A DNA stretch of 64,000 bases from Longimicrobium sp. (GTDB lineage: Bacteria; Gemmatimonadota; Gemmatimonadetes; Longimicrobiales; Longimicrobiaceae): the NCBI GenBank assembly GCA_036387335.1, contig DASVTZ010000153.1, forward strand, positions 1 through 64,000, in the 5' to 3' direction. The notes beneath the pieces are model-generated. The model was given only the letters and a program-made list of their open reading frames with translations, searched no databases and was not told where the DNA came from. Positions 1 through 6,897 of the stretch are shown here, one piece after another; within the stretch, counting starts at the first letter, position 1, and each line of letters opens with the position of its first letter. Made by a program: the position numbers and the translations under genes.

Positions 1-183
1 CCTTCAAGCCGCCTGAAGACATGCGCACCCACGATCCCCGACGAAGACATTGTCCCCCTGCCGCCAGACCTGCCCCTGGAGCGAACACCGCGACATTCAC
101 ACAGGAAATGCGGGCCACGGACGAATTAATTGGAACAGATGCCCCATGTGGCTGCCCGTGCCTTCACCCGCACCGGAACCGGC

Positions 184-624
184 ATGACACCACCGGCCCC
201 CGCCGCAAACAGCACGAGCCCTCCGAAGCGGGCTCGCGTCGCCATCCTAGCCGCGGCGCTCGCGCTGGCCGCCTGCCACCCGCCCCGCTCCCCGCGCGAG
301 GTGGCGCAGGGCAACGTCACCGGCACCTGGACCGCCGAGTCCGCCGCCGTCGGCGAGCCGCAGGATTCCGGACACGTGGCGTGGCGCCTCACCCTCCAGG
401 AACACGCCGCCGGCAAGGTCGACGGCCGCGGCACCGCCCGTCACGGCACCCAGTCTACCGCGTTCGTCCTCACCGGCCATCGCGGCGAGGACGAGGTGAC
501 CCTCGAGTGGGACCTGCTCGGCGCTCACGTGAAGTATCACGGCTCCATCATGGATGCGAATACGATGGTAGGCGAGATGCAGATGCCGCACGACACGCTG
601 CACGTGACGCTGACACGGGATTAA
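184..624 (+). CDS. Small hypothetical lipoprotein
   Basis: Predicted exported lipoprotein of 146 aa. The N-terminus has basic residues, a hydrophobic stretch of Ala/Leu and a lipobox ending LALAAC, with the lipidated Cys at about residue 31. The rest is a small Thr/Val/Gly-rich, probably all-beta domain without a motif I recognise. The ATG at 184 is preferred because it places the lipobox at normal distance; an upstream TTG at 130 and ATG at 139 are also in frame. It ends 22 bp before the stop of the convergent GHKL gene, leaving no room for a long terminator. Function unknown. Confidence 0.6.
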   Translation: MTPPAPAANSTSPPKRARVAILAAALALAACHPPRSPREVAQGNVTGTWTAESAAVGEPQDSGHVAWRLTLQEHAAGKVDGRGTARHGTQSTAFVLTGHRGEDEVTLEWDLLGAHVKYHGSIMDANTMVGEMQMPHDTLHVTLTRD

Positions 625-646
625 GCCAATTCGCGTGCCTAATTGT

Positions 647-2695
647 TCAGCTGTTCTCTAAATTCAGCCGCTTGAAGAAAGCACGATTCCGGCGGTTCGC
701 GTCCCGCAGCAGCTTGTCGTAGGACACAACCTCTACATACGCTTTGTGTACTTCGTTGTAGCCGAAAAAACCATCACCGTCAGGCATTGGTCGTAAGCTA
801 GCGCCCGCAGCAAATCGCTTCATCTTCGGTGTAAGGTCCGCCACTACGAAGCAGAAGAATGGCAAATCCTCGCGGACTTGGATCCTCCTTCCGTTCACCC
901 CCTTTTTGGTACCGTCCCGCACTTCTGAGACGTAATCGTAAACCTGCTGGATCGGATTATCGTCATCCTGATACTCGTTCCTCTCAGGCCTCTTAAATTC
1001 TACAACAATTGCCGAGTTGATGACATCCGCGCCCTCGGTGAACATCATCGCGCGATTGTACAGCAATATATCAGGACGTGTGTCACTATCTACATCGACT
1101 GGGCCAGTCTGTTGCTTAAATGGTAAATCGGACGCGAGAAAGAAGTGATAAGCAAGTCGTTCATCAAGAATCCACAGGTTGTGATCCTCGTCGGTAAGAT
1201 CATCAGACGTGGAGCGCTGCCGCATGATAAGTGAGTGGAGAGCGGCCTCGTGCGGGAACTTCCCATCCTGCTGCAGCGCAATTTGCTGCTTGAGGAACGA
1301 GAGGACCATAGCACGACGAACTACGTACTGCGCGAGGTCTGACTTGACGGAATCCGTCAGCTTTCCATAGAAGCTCGCGAATCTTTCCTTGTGCTTCGTA
1401 AACCCTTCAGGCCTCTCGGCGGCCTTCAGGAGGGCCGTCCCCTCCTCCTTCAGTTGTGCTCGCCATTCTGCATCAATCCGATGCAACGCAACATCGAGTT
1501 TGTCGTCCGCGACAGCAATTTCCGCGAGTTGGTCACGTGCGTGTTTAAGGAGGTGCCGGTATTCAGGGGCGTGATTCGCGATAAAACGCTCTACGCGACT
1601 CAGGGCACGTGCCCGTGCCGCCGTCGTATAGCCGCGAAGTACAGCATCAGATTGCGCTACGACCTTGTCGACGATGTCCTCCCAGCAAAGGCTGCCATTT
1701 AGTCGGAGTTCATCACGGCTATCGATGGAGAAGCTCGTGCGTTCACCGTTTACCCGCTCATCTAGAATCTTCCCTGTGACATAAACCGCATATGTGTAAT
1801 CTACATTGTCTTCGCCCTGGATTTTCCCCTCCAAATGAGGGATTCGACGAGCGAGGGCTATGGACTTCACCACTCGTTCATTGGCGCAGAAATGGATGGC
1901 GTGCTCCGTTTCTGGAGAATTTCGAAGGAAGACGTCCTGGGCGAAGAATTGATGATCCTGAATCCAGAACACCTTCGGCTGGTCCTTCGGAGAATACTCC
2001 GAAGCGTAAAGATCATTGACACAAATCTCTTCGCCTGCTTGTGGATCAACAATCCACAACGGGGGCATCGTATCGAACAGAAAGTTCTGGAAGCAATGCT
2101 CGATTATACGCCGAGCAATGGTTTCGGGTCGGTTAGGACAGTGCGGACGAAACTCCTTCTTAAATCCGATCAGCTTGACGCGAGTGTGACTTTCATTCGA
2201 GACACTCGGCTCCGTAGAGAGGCGTTCCACTCCATCGGCAGTTCGTTCGAAGCCGAAAGTTCGGAATAACGCCTTATCCCCATGCCGATATGTGCTCTCG
2301 ACTACCACACGATCGAACGCCTTCAGCCAAGTGAGGCGTCCCAGACCCTTCGCTCCCCTGCTAGCCTTGTGCGGCGAATCCACTAGCCGAAACGACTCAA
2401 GATTCTCATCTGTGAACCCAATGCCATTATCGATGACCGTGATGTTTTGCACATCCGGAAGATAACTATGGTGCGGATCAGGGGGTAGCAATGACAGATC
2501 GCGCTCAATCTCCAGGTCGATGCGACCGTCCGACCTGCCGGAGTCCTCAATTGCGTGTATTGAATTAACGATCGCCTCGAACAAGGGCAGCAAAACGCGC
2601 GAGTACTGGAGTTGCTCGCTGTCGACCCGCCGGGCAATGTGCACCTGCATGTGATCCGTTCCGATGCTAAGGATGTAGCCGAAGGGAAGATTCAT
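647..2695 (-). CDS. GHKL ATPase fused to PD-(D/E)XK-like nuclease domain
   Basis: Large ATP-binding protein of 682 aa. The N-terminal third is a GHKL (HSP90/histidine-kinase-like) ATPase: E40 and N44 in FEAIVNSIHAIE (N box), VIDNGIGF at about 87-94 (G1 box) and the glycine-rich SRGAKGLGRL near 112-121. The C-terminal part carries RPDILLYN (D542) and VVEFKRP (E566, K568), a D-x23-E-x-K arrangement as in PD-(D/E)XK nucleases. The middle is helical and unassigned. Base composition is clearly AT-richer than all flanking genes, suggesting transfer. Related ATP-binding proteins are scattered in defence islands, so an anti-phage or DNA-processing role is plausible but inferred. The ATG at 2650 is an alternative start. 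Its listed start overlaps the stop of a 76-aa ORF upstream (ATGA). Confidence 0.8.
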   Translation of the reverse strand: MNLPFGYILSIGTDHMQVHIARRVDSEQLQYSRVLLPLFEAIVNSIHAIEDSGRSDGRIDLEIERDLSLLPPDPHHSYLPDVQNITVIDNGIGFTDENLESFRLVDSPHKASRGAKGLGRLTWLKAFDRVVVESTYRHGDKALFRTFGFERTADGVERLSTEPSVSNESHTRVKLIGFKKEFRPHCPNRPETIARRIIEHCFQNFLFDTMPPLWIVDPQAGEEICVNDLYASEYSPKDQPKVFWIQDHQFFAQDVFLRNSPETEHAIHFCANERVVKSIALARRIPHLEGKIQGEDNVDYTYAVYVTGKILDERVNGERTSFSIDSRDELRLNGSLCWEDIVDKVVAQSDAVLRGYTTAARARALSRVERFIANHAPEYRHLLKHARDQLAEIAVADDKLDVALHRIDAEWRAQLKEEGTALLKAAERPEGFTKHKERFASFYGKLTDSVKSDLAQYVVRRAMVLSFLKQQIALQQDGKFPHEAALHSLIMRQRSTSDDLTDEDHNLWILDERLAYHFFLASDLPFKQQTGPVDVDSDTRPDILLYNRAMMFTEGADVINSAIVVEFKRPERNEYQDDDNPIQQVYDYVSEVRDGTKKGVNGRRIQVREDLPFFCFVVADLTPKMKRFAAGASLRPMPDGDGFFGYNEVHKAYVEVVSYDKLLRDANRRNRAFFKRLNLENS

Positions 2696-2922
2696 TCGGC
2701 GCGCGTTCGATTACCCAACTCGACACAGACAAGAGGCACAACAACATGGGTAAGCCGTTCACCCGTGAACTCCCTCAAATTGCGTCTGTAGCGTGGCTGG
2801 GTTCCGACGCTAATTATGCAATCGCATCGCGCGTTGCTCCATGCGGCAATCAACTGCTGCACGCTGTCAGGCCCCGGTGTGCGTCGGTCCGTCCCCCAAG
2901 AGGGGATCGCGTCATAGCTCAC
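2692..2922 (-). CDS. Possible small ORF coupled to GHKL gene
   Basis: A 76-aa leftward ORF starting with GTG and ending in an ATGA overlap with the start of the GHKL-nuclease gene. The overlap and the shared lower GC suggest it could be translated with that gene. The product is soluble, with two close Cys (CDC near residue 34), and matches nothing I recognise. It may equally be chance or the tail of a decayed gene, since codon use is undistinguished and no strong ribosome-binding site is seen. Confidence 0.25.
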   Translation of the reverse strand: MSYDAIPSWGTDRRTPGPDSVQQLIAAWSNARCDCIISVGTQPRYRRNLREFTGERLTHVVVPLVCVELGNRTRAE

Positions 2923-2944
2923 CGCCGCCTCTCTTCCGAAATCT

Positions 2945-3006
2945 GCCGCATGGAAAAGAGAGTCTCATCAAGCACCCGCTGGATGAGAACTCTAAGCGGC
3001 TTTTTG
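2945..3006 (+). terminator. Long bulged hairpin followed by T-tract
   Basis: Two nested inverted repeats: an outer GCCGC (2945-2949) with GCGGC (2996-3000), and an inner AGAGTCTCATC (2959-2969) with GATGAGAACTCT (2982-2993, one bulged A). TTTTTG follows at 3001. This is an intrinsic-terminator shape on the plus strand, although no convincing plus-strand gene precedes it. It could instead be the end of a small RNA or a remnant of the transferred islet. Confidence 0.45.
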
Positions 3007-3065
3007 TTGCGGATCTGCCTCCGTACCACCGCCGGCCACTTATCGCATACGCACGGCAGAAGAAA

Positions 3066-3108
3066 GGAGGCTGGTCGCTCTCCCGCCAAGAAGATACGGC
3101 CAGCCTCC
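3066..3108. repeat. Inverted repeat, 9-bp arms
   Basis: GGAGGCTGG at 3066-3074 and its exact complement CCAGCCTCC at 3100-3108 enclose a 25-base loop. It sits with the preceding hairpin in the otherwise gene-poor stretch 2923-3190. No tRNA or recombination core could be recognised around it. Confidence 0.5.
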
Positions 3109-3190
3109 TAAACGAGCGAACCCGAAGGCCGCGCGCTCCTCAAGAGTAGCCCTGCCGCGCGTCCGGGGTCAAGAGAGTTGGAGGTCTGGT

Positions 3191-3388
3191 ATGACGGACG
3201 AACAGGTGCCGGTGCACCCGCGCCGAAGGAGCAACCCGCGTACGCTATCATCAAGCAGACGAATAGCCGATGGTGGGAGGTGCGCGACCCGGGCGGGCGA
3301 GCTGGTGTGCCTGTCGGTGTACCAGCGCGGAGCGAGGGAGCGCGTGAAAAGACGAAGCGGCAATCACTATCGCGTGGCTGCCGCTAGT
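3191..3388 (+). pseudogene. Frame-disrupted small conserved ORF (tentative)
   Basis: The ATG at 3191 has a good GGAGG six bases upstream. Its own frame gives MTDEQVPV at the start and GELVCLSVYQRGARE at the end, which resembles a small uncharacterised family ending in LVCLTVYxxGAxEVVRR. The middle of that family (IIKQTNSRWWEVRDP) is read in the other frame (from 3241 to about 3291). Two compensating single-base shifts would reconcile the pieces. I read it as a decayed small gene; the family assignment rests on memory of sequence pattern only. Confidence 0.3.
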
Positions 3389-3629
3389 CGTTGAAGTCCT
3401 CGGGTGTGGCGTCGAAATCCTCGGCCATGTGGATGATCCCACGCGCGCTACCGGGCTTGCGCGCGGCGCGGGTCCGGTGGAGTGGGATGATCTTCGCAAC
3501 CGCTTCTCCGCCGCGGGTGAGGACGACCGCGCCGGTGCGCGCAGCCGCCTCCACTAGCTCGCGGAGCTCGGGTGACGCGTAGGCCAGATCGAAAGTGGTG
3601 TCTCCCATGAACAGCACCTCGTAGGTCAT
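3384..3629 (-). CDS. Orphan Phd/YefM-type antitoxin
   Basis: 81-aa protein with the Phd pattern: a short N-terminal DNA-binding region, then TGAVVLTRGGEAVAKIIPL, and an acidic C-terminus (GIIHMAEDFDATPEDFND) typical of antitoxins that wrap a PIN toxin. Such proteins repress their own operon and neutralise VapC-like RNases. No toxin follows it downstream on the minus strand, where only the broken small ORF lies antisense, so it appears orphaned. An internal ATG at 3608, with GAGG 8 bases upstream, could be the true start. Confidence 0.65.
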   Translation of the reverse strand: MTYEVLFMGDTTFDLAYASPELRELVEAAARTGAVVLTRGGEAVAKIIPLHRTRAARKPGSARGIIHMAEDFDATPEDFND

Positions 3630-3770
3630 CGGGGCCGAGCTCAGCTCGGACTAACAGTACACTGATCGGAGTCTGTCTGGTCCTGAACGCAGGATCCGGG
3701 GTATTCTAGTTGCAGCCGACCAGAATCGGCCGGCGGGTTAGAACGGGCGAGCCACTCAGAGGAGGAGGGA

Positions 3771-4034
3771 ATGACTACGAAAGAGCTTGCGATTCGAACG
3801 ATCGAGGAGCTTCCGGCGGACACGACCCTGGAGCAGATCGTGGGCACGCTCCAAGACATGCTGCTGGAGGGTAACGGCGAGCAGCCTGAGGAGGCCGATG
3901 CGGACCTCCCCAAGGGCGGCGGGCTGTGGGACTTTCTGGAGCGGACCGCCGGAACGGTTGAGATGCCGGCCGATTGGTCAAGTGAGCACGACCACTATCT
4001 GTACGGGACGCCGAAGCGGTCGTCCGTGAAGTGA
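3771..4034 (+). CDS. VapB-like antitoxin of PIN toxin
   Basis: 87-aa small acidic protein preceded by a very strong AGGAGGAGGG ribosome-binding site. The N-terminus predicts a short helix-strand (KELAIRTIEELPADTTLEQI) and the C-terminus has LWDFLERTAGTVEMPADW, a Trp-containing acidic tail of the kind antitoxins use to occupy a toxin groove. Its TGA overlaps the GTG start of the PIN-domain gene (GTGA), the usual antitoxin-toxin coupling. The antitoxin role is therefore from context; no classical AbrB, MetJ or RHH motif is obvious. Confidence 0.6.
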   Translation: MTTKELAIRTIEELPADTTLEQIVGTLQDMLLEGNGEQPEEADADLPKGGGLWDFLERTAGTVEMPADWSSEHDHYLYGTPKRSSVK

Positions 4035-4471
4035 TCTTCCGCTCACCCGCCGCGCGACTCTTCCTGGACACCTCCTATGTCCAGGCTCTCCTCAACCCAC
4101 GGGATTCACATCATCCGCGGGCTGTGTCGCTCGCCGAGCGGGTCAAGCAGTCGCCGGAAGTCGTCATCACTGAGGCCGTGCTTGCCGAAGTGGGGAACGC
4201 CCTGAGCAGAACCCCTGGCTTGCGACGGCACGCTGCAGAATTCATCCGCGGCTGCTACGGCGAGCCAAACATGAGCGTGGTTGCAGTGGACACCACGCTC
4301 CTGACGCGGGCTCTGGATCTGTTTGAGCGTCGCTCGGATAAGGAGTGGGGGCTCACCGACTGCATCTCCTTCGTGGTGATGCGGGACCGGGGCCTACACG
4401 ACGCCGCTACGGAGGACCGGCACTTTCAGCAGGCGGGCTTCCGCGCCCTAATGGCGGACGAGGAGCCCTGA
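4031..4471 (+). CDS. VapC-like PIN-domain toxin
   Basis: 146-aa PIN-domain ribonuclease. The first acidic metal ligand is in FLDTSYVQALLN (D about 14), the second in TEAVLAEVGNAL and the third in the LTDCISFVVM stretch, all typical of VapC toxins that cleave tRNA or rRNA. The GTG start overlaps the antitoxin stop by four bases, so the pair is one operon. The protein has normal VapC length and looks intact. It converges on the SDR gene, which ends 15 bp further on. Confidence 0.8.
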   Translation: MIFRSPAARLFLDTSYVQALLNPRDSHHPRAVSLAERVKQSPEVVITEAVLAEVGNALSRTPGLRRHAAEFIRGCYGEPNMSVVAVDTTLLTRALDLFERRSDKEWGLTDCISFVVMRDRGLHDAATEDRHFQQAGFRALMADEEP

Positions 4472-4485
4472 TCTGCCCGTAACCC

Positions 4486-6003
4486 CTACCAATCCGTCGG
4501 CTTGTAGTCCTTGAGGAAGGCGCCCCAGACGTGGTGGCCGGTGTTGATGCCGCTGATGATGGGGTCCACGATGCGCGCGGCGCCGTCCACGATGTCGAGC
4601 GGGGGGTGGAAGCCGTGCTCGGCGGTCTTGCGCGCGGCGAGCTCCGCCGGGTCCTCGTCGGTCACCCAGCCGGTGTCCACGCTGTTCATGTGGATGCCGC
4701 TCGCGTAGTAGTCCACGGCGGAGGTGCGCGTCATCATGTTGAGCGCCGCCTTCGCCATGTTGGTGTGCGGGTGCCGCGCCGTCTTGAAGCGGCGGTAGAA
4801 CTGCCCCTCCATCGCCGACACGTTGACGATGTGCTTGTCGCGCTCCGGCGTGCGCGTCATCAGCGCCTTGAGGCGGGCGTTGAGGATGAAGGGCGCCACC
4901 GCGTTCACGAGCTGCACCTCCAGGAGCTCCACGGCGGGGACCTCGTCCATCATCATCCGCCACGAGTTCCGGTCGCGGAGGTCGATCTGCTGAAGGTCCT
5001 GGTCGAGGCGGCCGGCCGGGAAGAGCGCCTGGTCCACCGAGAACTCCTCCGGCAGGAGCGGGAGCTGCGACAGCTCCGCGGCGCGCGCCAGGCCGGCCAC
5101 CGCGTCGTCGGTGCGCGCGGGGACGAGGGCGGCGGCGGCGAGCGCGGGGGCGTCGTACGAGCCCAGGAGGCGCCGCACGTGCTCGGGCACCTGGTCCAGG
5201 CGCGCGGTCTCGCCCTCCATCATGTGCCGGTAGAACTCGGGCGGGCGGCGCACCGTCTGGCAGGCGTTGTTGACGATGAAGTCCAGCCGCTCGTGGGTCG
5301 CCAGGAGCTCGCGGCAGAACGCTTCGACGCTGGGCGTGTGGCGCAGGTCGAGGCCGAAGATCTCCAGCCGGTGCCCCCATTCCGCGAAGTCGGGCTCCTG
5401 CGCGTAGCGTGCGGCCGAGTCGCGCGGGAAGCGGGTGGTGACGATCAGGTGCGCGCCCGCGCGCAGCAGCTTGATCCCCGCCTGATAGCCGATCTTGACG
5501 CGCCCGCCGGTGAGCAGCGCCACGCGGCCGGTAAGGTCGGCCGTCTCGCCGCGCTTGGCGAAGTTCAGCTCGGCGCAGGGCGGGCAGAGCTGGTCGTAGA
5601 AGTGGTGCAGCTCCGTGTAGTCGCGCTTGCAGATGTAGCAGTTGTGCACGTCAGGCGTGGGCACCTGCGACTTCTCAGTGAGCAGGTACGGCTGGTCGAA
5701 GCCCGCCGGCGCGAACATCGGCGTCACGAAGACCGGCTCCTGGCGCAGCTTGCGGATGCCGCGCTGCGACAGCACCTCTTCGGCGCGCTGAGCACGCTCG
5801 GCGCGGCGCTCGCGGCGCGTGGCCTTCTGCAGGCGGCGCCGGTCGTTGGCGTCGGGACGGGCGATGAGGCCGGTGGCGCGGAGGAAGCGGTTGCGCTCCT
5901 CCTCGCTCACTTCCGCAAGCAGGGCGCGGTCGGCGACCACCTCTTCCAGCAGCTCCGCCGCGGCGCGGATGCGCTCCGCGACGGGGCGCGCGTCGTTCGA
6001 CAT
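4486..6003 (-). CDS. Zinc-ribbon SDR-family oxidoreductase, atypical active site
   Basis: 505-aa protein. Residues 1-110 are charged and helical. Next is a zinc ribbon (C122-x2-C125, C140-x2-C143), then a short-chain dehydrogenase Rossmann domain with a modified cofactor loop TGGRVKIGY (165-173) and NNAC in place of NNAG. The catalytic Ser is present (VSAMEG, S396) and the Lys is at K418 (TNMAK), but the expected Tyr four residues before it is Thr414. It may use another residue or be non-catalytic. The ATG at 6003 is chosen because upstream sequence reads as noncoding. Substrate unknown. Confidence 0.75.
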   Translation of the reverse strand: MSNDARPVAERIRAAAELLEEVVADRALLAEVSEEERNRFLRATGLIARPDANDRRRLQKATRRERRAERAQRAEEVLSQRGIRKLRQEPVFVTPMFAPAGFDQPYLLTEKSQVPTPDVHNCYICKRDYTELHHFYDQLCPPCAELNFAKRGETADLTGRVALLTGGRVKIGYQAGIKLLRAGAHLIVTTRFPRDSAARYAQEPDFAEWGHRLEIFGLDLRHTPSVEAFCRELLATHERLDFIVNNACQTVRRPPEFYRHMMEGETARLDQVPEHVRRLLGSYDAPALAAAALVPARTDDAVAGLARAAELSQLPLLPEEFSVDQALFPAGRLDQDLQQIDLRDRNSWRMMMDEVPAVELLEVQLVNAVAPFILNARLKALMTRTPERDKHIVNVSAMEGQFYRRFKTARHPHTNMAKAALNMMTRTSAVDYYASGIHMNSVDTGWVTDEDPAELAARKTAEHGFHPPLDIVDGAARIVDPIISGINTGHHVWGAFLKDYKPTDW

Positions 6004-6208
6004 CGTGTTCGTCTCACTTGGGAACGCGCCTCGACTCCGGCGGGCCGGCTTCGAGGCGCGTGAAGGTGCGTGGCTCTGGTCCGCCTTCGATCGTGGCGGT
6101 GCGGTGAGTACACTGATGTGGCGTCGCGGTGCCGTGGATGCTTGCACTCGAGGAGAAAGCAGGGCAGCTTCAGCGCCGACCATCACTCCCCTTCTGCCCC
6201 CCTCCGAC

Positions 6209-6784
6209 GTGCCGATACCGGACCCGAAGACGCTGCGCCGCGCGCTCGACGACTACACCGCCGTGGTCGAGCGGCAGGGAGTCGCGCGCCTTCCCGAGCT
6301 GGACCGCTGGTATCGCGAGGAGCTGCCGGGGCTGATCGCCGCGCGCAGCCCGGCGCACGTCACGCACGCCGAGCTGGTGCGGCTGACGGAGTGGAAGATG
6401 GCGCGCGGCGTGTGGCGCGCGCCGAACCTGGTGCTGGTGCGCGGCAACGACCCCGCGGCCGTGGTGGAGACTAGCACCGCCGCGCTCGCCCGCATCCCGC
6501 ACCCCACCGCGCCCGTGTCCGAGCTGTCGAAGCTCAAGGGCGTCGGACCGGCGACCGCATCGGCGGCGGCGTCCGCGGCGGCACCGGAGATCTATCCCTT
6601 CTTCGACGAGCTGGTGGCGGCGCAGCTTCCCGGCCTCGGCCCCGTCGCGTGGACGCTGGGCTACTACGCCAGGTACGCGGACGCGCTCCGTTCATCCGCC
6701 CTGGAGCTGGGCGGCGAGTGGACACCGGTTCTGTTGGAGCGGGCGCTCTGGGCCCATGTCGGCGGCAAGGCGGGCACCGCTTAA
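6209..6784 (+). CDS. Conserved hypothetical protein with HhH-like motif
   Basis: About 191 aa, starting at GTG 6209 (no ATG lies nearer in frame). The central stretch SKLKGVGPATASAAASA resembles a helix-hairpin-helix as used for non-specific nucleic-acid binding, followed by EIYPFFDELVAAQLPGLG. The N-terminal half is helical (YREELPGLIAARS, LTEWKMARGVW). This pattern occurs in uncharacterised bacterial and fungal proteins. It diverges from the SDR gene and converges on the HerA-like gene, separated by a perfect 27-bp inverted repeat. DNA binding is inference. Confidence 0.6.
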   Translation: MPIPDPKTLRRALDDYTAVVERQGVARLPELDRWYREELPGLIAARSPAHVTHAELVRLTEWKMARGVWRAPNLVLVRGNDPAAVVETSTAALARIPHPTAPVSELSKLKGVGPATASAAASAAAPEIYPFFDELVAAQLPGLGPVAWTLGYYARYADALRSSALELGGEWTPVLLERALWAHVGGKAGTA

Positions 6785-6791
6785 CAGCAAT

Positions 6792-6895
6792 CTCACGCAG
6801 AGGCGCAGAGACGCAGGAGAGGAAAAAGAAAGAACAGAGGGTGAGATGTTTTTTCCCGTTTGTTCTCTTCCTGCGTCTCTGCGCCTCTGCGTGAG
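6792..6895. repeat. Perfect 27-bp inverted repeat, family E copy 1
   Basis: Arms 6792-6818 and 6869-6895 are exact complements over 27 bases (starting CTCACGCAGAGG). The loop of about 50 bases is purine- then T-rich (TTTTTTCCC). It lies exactly between the stops of two convergent genes (6784 and 6898), so it may act as a bidirectional terminator. Related copies occur at 10092 and 41016. Confidence 0.85.
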
Positions 6896-6897
6896 GC

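Noticed and set aside
1-129. Open frame from base 1 to a TAA at 127, perhaps the end of a gene entering from the left.
   Set aside because: Only about 42 residues, no recognisable motif, and the other two frames are nearly as open at this GC content.
2941-3110. Hairpins tested as a tRNA or attachment site.
   Set aside because: No cloverleaf, no TTC-containing T arm and no CCA; no integrase gene in the window.
4448-5380. Long Arg/Ala-rich open frame on the minus strand.
   Set aside because: Shadow of the SDR gene in another frame; composition is that of high-GC antisense or off-frame noise.
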